Position numbers and translations under genes: made by a program. A model generated the notes under the pieces. The model worked only from the letters and a program-made list of their open reading frames with translations. It was not told where the DNA came from and searched no databases. Below, piece by piece: positions 58,507 through 64,000 of a stretch of DNA of 64,000 nt (positions within the stretch are counted from its first letter, which is position 1; each line of letters opens with the position of its first letter). This DNA comes from Adineta vaga (Eukaryota > Rotifera): contig CP075492.1 of the NCBI GenBank assembly GCA_021613535.1, positions 15,438,001 through 15,502,000 on the forward strand, written 5' to 3'.

Positions 58507-58787
58507 CGTACAAATAATCATTTTCTTGCTTATCGTATCTATTTTAATCAATAAAACTAAATATTAAAGTTATAAATTCATTTCAGTCGTCATTAATTAT
58601 CTTCCATTAAAAGAAGTATCTTCTATCGAAAACGAACCATTGATAGTTGATCAAATGAAAGGAAAGATTTGCTTTTTTTTCTTATAATTTATTTTGAACA
58701 AAATAGAAAACAATACATTAACGATTACTGTTCGGTTCCATTCAAAATAATTTTATTGATAGTCATTTTTTGATCAACAAGAATATC

Positions 58788-60527
58788 TTAGTTACTCATT
58801 CGTCGTCTTCTTTGAGGTTGTTCATCAGAAGAATTCATCGATCCACCATGAATATTAGTAAATTGAATATTCTAAAAGACATCAGTTTAAAACAGAATTT
58901 TCATGAAAGAAAACTTACGGCATTGTTTTGAACAAGTTTTAATTGTTTGATTTGATCAGTATTATAAATACAAATCGATGTTCCTTGTTTGCCTGCTCTT
59001 CCTGTTCGACCAGATCGATGAACATAGGATTCCCAATCCTATTGAAAACGAAATCTTTTACACATGAATTCTAATCGAAGAAACCCAAACCTGTGGTGGT
59101 GATGTAAGAATAACTAAATCAACTCGTGGAATATCTAAACCACGTGCTGCTACATCTGTTGTGATCAAGACACGAATCTGACCTTGACGAAAATTCTGAA
59201 AGAAGAAAAGTTAAATAATTATTTCAATCAAAACAAATATCTGTAATTCTACCTGTAAAACTAGTTCTCGTCTTCTTTGTGAAAGATCACCATGAAGAAC
59301 ATCAGATGAAATTGAACTCATTTCATTTGATCTTGCTAATTGATCACATTCACGTTTTGTTTGACAAAAAACAATTGCTTGACTTTGTTGAATATCTTTC
59401 GAATATTCTTCTAATAATCTTAAAACAATTTCTGGTCTTTTTGAAAGATCATTCGATCGATATGAGAGATGTTGAACATTCATTGCTGTTTGTTCTTGTT
59501 CATCACCAATTAAATTAATGAATGATTTATTCGTCGGTGACATATAACGTGCAACACTTTTCTTTAACCATAATGGTATTGTTGCAGAAAAAACAATCAT
59601 TTGTGATCGAGGAATACTTCGAATAATATAATCAACATCATCCTAAACAAAAGAGAATAAATGCATCATGAATAAAAAGAGAAATAAGTCTATCTTTACT
59701 TGAAATCCCATATCAAGCATTCGATCAACTTCATCCAAGACAACAATCTGACACTGTTGAAGATTTAATTTCTTTTGATTAAGAAAATCTTTGATTCTTC
59801 CTGGTGTTCCAACAACAATATCTGAACCACGTTGTAATGATAATTCTTGTTTTGAATATTCTTTTCCACCATAAAGTGTTGTAATGGAAAGAAAGCGAGA
59901 TTTTATTGAAAGAAAATCATTTGTCACTTGTTTCGCCAGCTCTCGTGTTGGTTCTAATACTAAACATCGTGGAAAACGACCACGAGCATTTGATACTTCA
60001 CGTTGAAGACGTTCAACAATGGGAAGACTAAATGCCAATGTTTTTCCTGTTCCCGTACCTTCGAATAACTGAAATAGTTAGTGAAAATTGTTTATCGAAG
60101 AAAATTACTTACGTGCTTGAACAATACAATCTTTTCCAGAAATTATATCAGGATACGAACGAGATTGAACTGGAAATAAATATTCAACATTTCGATCTGA
60201 AAATTAAATTTTAGACAAAAATTCTTGTAGTTGAATGAAATAACTGAAGTAAAACCTTTTAATCGTTTCTGTGTTTGATCACTAATATCAAAACGTTTGA
60301 ATAAACCTAATTCTTGTTCATTTTCATTCGACTGTGATTGATCAACAGTTGTATCCGATGATCTTGCAACATTTAATTGACTTTGATATCGAACTAAACA
60401 AGTACCTAATTAGAGGAAAATAATTCATCTTTGTAAGAAAATCGATTATTAACTAACTTTGAATAAGTAATTGTTTAGTATTGAATCCAATGAATAAATG
60501 GCGAATTGTAAATGATGAGGCAAACAT
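58788..60527 (-). CDS. DEAD-box RNA helicase, DDX21/DDX50-like, probably mitochondrial
   Basis: Eight exons: 60527-60458, 60405-60256, 60196-60113, 60058-59700, 59642-59253, 59195-59091, 59038-58919 and 58871-58788; 453 residues in frame. The N-terminus [20 protein letters not shown] is rich in Arg/Lys/Ser and free of acids, like a mitochondrial targeting peptide. Motifs: Q-motif region [18 protein letters not shown], Ia PTRELA, GG, Ib TPGRI, II DEVD (DEAD variant typical of DDX21), III SAT, IV IVFCQTK, Va [12 protein letters not shown] and [12 protein letters not shown]. The C-terminus ends soon after motif VI with a short RRRR tail; the GUCT domain of DDX21/50 is absent. Expected role: ATP-dependent RNA remodelling. 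The targeting claim is inference. Confidence 0.9.
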
Positions 60528-61690
60528 TGATCAATTATTCTTTCTAAATTTTAATTCTAAGAATATTTCTTTTCAGTACATATAAATGCACTCTGATCGA
60601 TCGGTCTGTATTTTACCAATGAGAGATACTAAACGAGAAAGGGTAAAACAAGAATTTTTTCGAAAGATGTCGTTGGATATTGAGCAAAATAATACTGATA
60701 TTCAAACTAAAATCTCACATATTAATAATTGGTTTTACTCTTTGGGAGAAACGGAATTTGCCTGTCGAATATTTTTAGATATATATTGAAATGGCTCAAC
60801 TAAAAGAAGTAATTATGGTCGAAGGACGAAATTTTAAACAAAAAGTTATGTTTAGGGGAAATGGTGCATGAGTCAAGATTTATCTTGATGAAAGAACTCA
60901 GAAACTAAACAAAATTCAAATAATTCAACATGGAATCAATCATTTTTATTGTCATAGTACATTCTATACTGAAAACATGATAGACTGATTGCATATGATC
61001 AAGACAACGTGCATTGAAAGGGAACAATTGTGGTACATTTTAATACATATAGTTATTTATAATTTTTGTTCATAGACAGTTATCATTCTTCCACGTCGAC
61101 ATTAAAACTTAAAGAAACAAAAAACGAAGTAATAGATCGCGTTTTTCTTTGTTAATCGTTGTAAAATGAGACACTTATTTTTATCACACATTTTCTATTT
61201 CAACTGGTACTTCTATTTTCATTGAAATACTTTCGATCAAAACTTTGAATGTCAAGATGAGTCTCTGGAGAGTTTTTTCACCGGTTAACAAGATGAGCAA
61301 ACCATATGTTTTTCGTTTTTAAGTGAACTTTATTTGAAATACATTCAAAATATTTATGCAATAATTTTTCAACCCTTTTTTAGAGGAAATTTAGTCTTCA
61401 ACAAAATGCAAGGAAAGTCGAACATCAGATGAACAAAATTTGACTTACAGTTCATTGTTCTTTAGTCATGGTGAGCGATATGAAACAGAATGGAAATGTT
61501 GCGTATGTCAAAATTTATCGTAATGAAAAAACTCCATAACAACAAACAAGATTACGTTCAAATAATTGAACTTACAGATAATCATCTTTCTTTTTTACTT
61601 CTTATTAGTAATCATTTGAATGAACACGATATTCTTTATGTTGATACTCATGATATATATATAATACGATTAAAGATGAAAAAAAGGTTT
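60528..61690. other. Intergenic with coding relics
   Basis: A 67-codon ORF at 60586-60789 has an ATG but no recognisable domain. Near 60790-60960 and 61475-61690 there are protein-like pieces sharing a VKIY(L/R)xE(R/K)T pattern; the first carries an in-frame TGA (60869-60871). They look like fragments of one decayed gene family. I could not identify it. Confidence 0.3.
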
Positions 61691-62275
61691 AGTTGAAACT
61701 AATCTACTAGGTGTAACTTTATTTCAATTATTAACATCATTTTGTACTTTTTCAAATATGTTTTATTTTCTGTATAATTATGTCGAATGAATATTTCAAT
61801 TCCAAAAAAACCACATTCGAGACCAATAAATTTATTTAAGAATCATTTACAAATTATGATTATTAAATTATTTGACAAAAGAATCTTCGCAAAATAACTG
61901 TTTATGCAACTATATTAAATTATCATAAATTTATTAATACATCATCATATTAATTAGAGTTCCTATTAATTTTTATAGTGGAAGTTCATTTCTTGTTCCT
62001 GGAATGTGTTTTGGTTGTTTTGTGGGTTGAAGCTTTGCTTCAATCACATTATATTTCTTTATATAATGAATTTTGTCTTTATAATCCTCGTCATATACTT
62101 GATTCATAGAGTATTGAATAGAAACTATTAGGATCACTGTCAAAGAATTGAAAAAAGCGATTTCATTATACTTCTAATAATAGTTATTGATTTAATTGGT
62201 GGATTAAATGCAATTTTTAAATTTGCTATAGAGCGAATAATTCAAATTTATTTCAGATCTTTTTTTCATAAAGTT
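61691..62275 (+). pseudogene. Relic of a CPCT-module gene
   Basis: Fragments in shifting frames resemble ordered parts of the CPCT module: GVTLFQLLTSFCTFSNMFY (61.7 kb, compare LQFQILSHFCTLSKNT), PGMCFGCFVG then EALLQSHYISLYNEFCLYN (62.0-62.1 kb, compare LPGFRVGCF and SMLQSNLICLYNQTC), and FIILLIIVIDLIGGLNAIFK (62.16-62.22 kb, compare the GLVGGLNVALRL helix). Stops and frameshifts separate them, and the CPCT core is missing. It is a decayed copy, on the same strand as the three-module gene. Confidence 0.55.
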
Positions 62276-62587
62276 AGTAAGTCACATTTATGTTCTCATC
62301 AGCTTCTTTTCTCTTCGTGGGAAAACCTTTTTACAATAATTAATCTCGTTCATACTCAACTTTGTTGATAGAATATTTACCAAGTAATGTCATGTTGACT
62401 TTTTATCATTGATATTTACAACACTTTTGCTAAGTTTCTACAGAAAATATCAAATATGACATTATCTCAATCCTATCAATTCATTTAATAAAAACGTCTG
62501 GACATATTGATAGTTTCATTATCGATCGAATTTGGACGTATATATCATTGTTTTTCTTCGTTTCCCTCGTCAGCTTGACATGGTACA

Positions 62588-62597
62588 TATATATAAG
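62588..62597 (+). promoter_or_regulatory. TATA box of the small tail-anchored gene
   Basis: TATATATAAG 60-70 bp before the ATG at 62657. Motif and position only. Confidence 0.4.
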
Positions 62598-62656
62598 TGT
62601 ACACTTCTTCGTTCATTCAAAACAAATCATTATTCTTTCTCTTCGATTCATCCAAT

Positions 62657-62977
62657 ATGTGCATACCGAAAGACGCAAATGTAAGTTTTAGTTACCAGTT
62701 TGATTAAGTGTAGTTCATATTTCTTCATATTTTAATAAAGAGATTATGGATATACTGGTAAGGAATCCTTGATTCTAGTTTACTAATAACAGTTTTTTTA
62801 ATATTCAGTCAAATCATTAACAATGATGATAAATTCGATACATTATTAAAGAAAATTGATGTTTTACAAGAAGAAAATACAAAGTTAAAAATACAATTAG
62901 TTGGTGTCCAATTTTTGTTTGGCGAAATAATAGCTGCTTTGATAGGAATCTATATTATATTAAACTTCTTCAAATGA
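62657..62977 (+). CDS. Small tail-anchored coiled-coil protein, unknown
   Basis: Three exons, 62657-62680, 62741-62757 and 62809-62977, joined by GTAAG...AG introns, give a 69-residue frame. It starts MCIPKDANRLWIYC, continues into a charged heptad-like helix (LLKKIDVLQEENTKLKIQL) and ends in a hydrophobic segment (FLFGEIIAALIGIYIILNFF) followed by Lys and the stop. A coiled coil plus C-terminal anchor is the layout of tail-anchored membrane proteins. The first two exons are very short, so the splicing needs transcript support; the last exon alone is convincing. Not recognised. Confidence 0.5.
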
Positions 62978-63041
62978 ATACAAACAATTGTGTATGTTAA
63001 ATGTTTTCGTGTATGAATTGAAATAAAAATTTCATCTCTAT

Positions 63042-63298
63042 CCAGGACGATGTTTCCCGGCTCCGAATCCGCACGAAACCTGCCGGAAATCACGCCTTTC
63101 CGAGGATATTCCGATCAGAATTTCTCGGGCTGTTCCGGTGAATTCCAGTCGGAATTGTTGGAATACGACTGGAACTTACTGAAAGTTAGTCAGAAGCGAG
63201 CGGAAAAATCCGACAATATCTGGTTCGGAATCCTGCTTTCATGAAATTGCCAGAATATTCTGGTTCCGGCGGGATCCGGGTCGGATTTTTCGACCTGG
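63042..63298. mobile_element. GC-rich 257-bp inverted-repeat element (MITE-like)
   Basis: An abrupt GC-rich island in AT-rich DNA. It begins CCAGGACGA and ends TCGACCTGG, so the termini match inverted at 8 of 9 bases, and inner sequences (CCGAATCCGC at the left, GCGGGATCCGG at the right) also pair. The inside is packed with TTCCGG, CCGGAA, TCCGA and TTCCGA words in both orientations. A 64-codon ORF inside is a by-product of the composition. This looks like a miniature inverted-repeat element or a fragment of a satellite. Confidence 0.5.
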
Positions 63299-63457
63299 GT
63301 ATTTTCATATCATTTGCATTAGATAGCAGTTGCTTAGAATCGACTAAAACAGTCTCAAAATACTAAATTGAAACATATTTAATTGCTACTAAATATCATT
63401 CCTATTTCTCAGATTTAGTTTGAATTTTTTCAAAATTCATTTATAATATGTATATGA
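63299..63457. other. Spacer before the right-edge gene
   Basis: AT-rich, no feature seen; may hold an upstream intron or promoter of the right-edge gene. Confidence 0.3.
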
Positions 63458-64000
63458 GTGTTTACGTCAACTCGATATAGAAGATGCTGCAAAGGAATTA
63501 AAGTGCGGCAGAAGCACCTTAAAAAGACATTTAAAGAACAAAGTTATATGGAAGAAAGCGCCAAAGAAAGAAAAAAAATCATAGTGACTTTGTTTCTGCC
63601 AAAAGAATTAATTTTACTCGAGCGTTATTGAATAGACGTGATGAATTAAAACCAGTCTTACAATGTAGAAGAAAAGGATCAACAAAACATTTGATGCCTT
63701 TATTAGTTTCAAAATCCAATCCATCCATTCATGGTATGTTTATCTCAAATAAACATTGAAGTGATGTATATTCACATTGATGATCACAACTATACGTCCG
63801 AGGAAACAAGTTAAGACATGGTTTGATGATCGATTGTATGAATTTGAATTATATATTAAAAGCTAGTAAACCTTTATTCAACAACCAAATAGAACTATAT
63901 GGAAATGTTGAATATCATCATCAGGTGTATGTTGGTTATCATCCGTATTCTCATGATTGTTCTATATTACACTCATCGGATGAAGATTCGAATCCAATTG
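63458..64000 (+). CDS. Partial gene at right edge with helix-turn-helix-like motif (possibly broken)
   Basis: An open frame from about 63458 reads LRQLDIEDAAKELKCGRSTL then KRHLKNKVIWKKAPKKEKK, resembling the helix-turn-helix of RWP-RK-type proteins (xxxAAxxLxVxxTTLKxxCRxxGIxRWP), although the RWP core is not intact. At the A8 run near 63571-63578 the frame shifts by one, continuing as FVSAKRINFTRALLNRRDEL and KHLMPLLVSKSNPSIHG up to a GTATGT donor at about 63734. After a likely intron a further open stretch (about 63816-64000; RHGLMIDCMNLNYILKASKP, VYVGYHPYSHDC) runs off the window. The homopolymer shift may be a sequencing error or a real mutation. Product uncertain. Confidence 0.4.

Noticed and set aside
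60586-60789. 67-codon plus-strand ORF next to the helicase start
   Set aside because: It has an ATG and fairly protein-like text but no recognisable domain or promoter, and neighbouring relics make chance or decay equally likely. Kept only in the intergenic note.
63050-63244. 64-codon ORF in the GC-rich island
   Set aside because: It lies wholly within a palindromic repeat element; the frame is open because of the repeated TTCCGG/CGGAA words.

Overview
The window looks like nuclear DNA of a bdelloid rotifer (Adineta/Rotaria type). It is AT-rich, protein genes are interrupted by very short GT-AG introns (mostly 45-70 bp), and genes are densely packed on both strands. The gene set mixes ordinary animal genes, gene families I associate with bdelloids (ADP-ribosyltransferase-TPR proteins, FG-GAP membrane proteins, many rhodopsin-like receptors), and intronless enzymes of bacterial/fungal type. 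The taxon is inferred from this pattern, not proven. For nearly all intron-containing genes I placed splice sites by hand and checked that the summed exon lengths keep the reading frame.

Layout. 0-3 kb: 3' part of a membrane protein with a cysteine-rich 'CPCT' module followed by FG-GAP repeats. 3.7-6.3 kb: an SLC33A1-type acetyl-CoA transporter and a 7TM receptor, convergent. 8.9-10.5 kb: an intronless Baeyer-Villiger-type flavin monooxygenase. 10.5-15.4 kb: a repeat-rich, gene-poor stretch with an F-box relic, a probable 3.9-kb DNA transposon with inverted ends, three copies of a G-rich repeat and a tRNA-like head. 15.4-17.4 kb: a protein with two ADP-ribosyltransferase (ART) domains. 18.2-19.7 kb: an intronless secreted vanadium haloperoxidase-like enzyme. 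20.3-25 kb (minus strand): DHRS12-like reductase, a TRIM/B30.2-like gene with an in-frame stop, and a GT23 (FUT8-like) fucosyltransferase. 25.8-27.2 kb: a decayed membrane-protein gene. 27.6-34.8 kb (minus strand): an NRF-6-like acyltransferase, TRIP13/Pch2 and an amine-type GPCR. 35.8-39 kb (plus strand): LRRC47 and an RNFT1/2-like RING ligase. 39.3-40.2 kb: another GPCR. 41.2-50.4 kb: three tandem ART-TPR genes. 50.5-52.9 kb: an SLC52 riboflavin transporter and a small unknown gene. 54.3-58.5 kb: a three-module CPCT gene, apparently broken. 58.8-60.5 kb: a DEAD-box helicase with a mitochondrial-type N-terminus. 60.5-64 kb: relics, a small tail-anchored protein gene, a GC-rich inverted-repeat element, and the start of a gene running off the right edge.

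Most notable features. The ART genes share one N-terminal domain and keep all catalytic ART signatures, so ADP-ribosylation by a sensor-like multidomain protein is a plausible common theme. Two of the three tandem copies share near-identical patches with the first copy (243 bp and 144 bp), which looks like gene conversion. The CPCT modules are bounded by phase-1 introns and therefore look like shuffling units; the window holds one apparently intact gene, one broken three-module gene and one relic of this family. The monooxygenase and haloperoxidase are candidates for horizontal acquisition.
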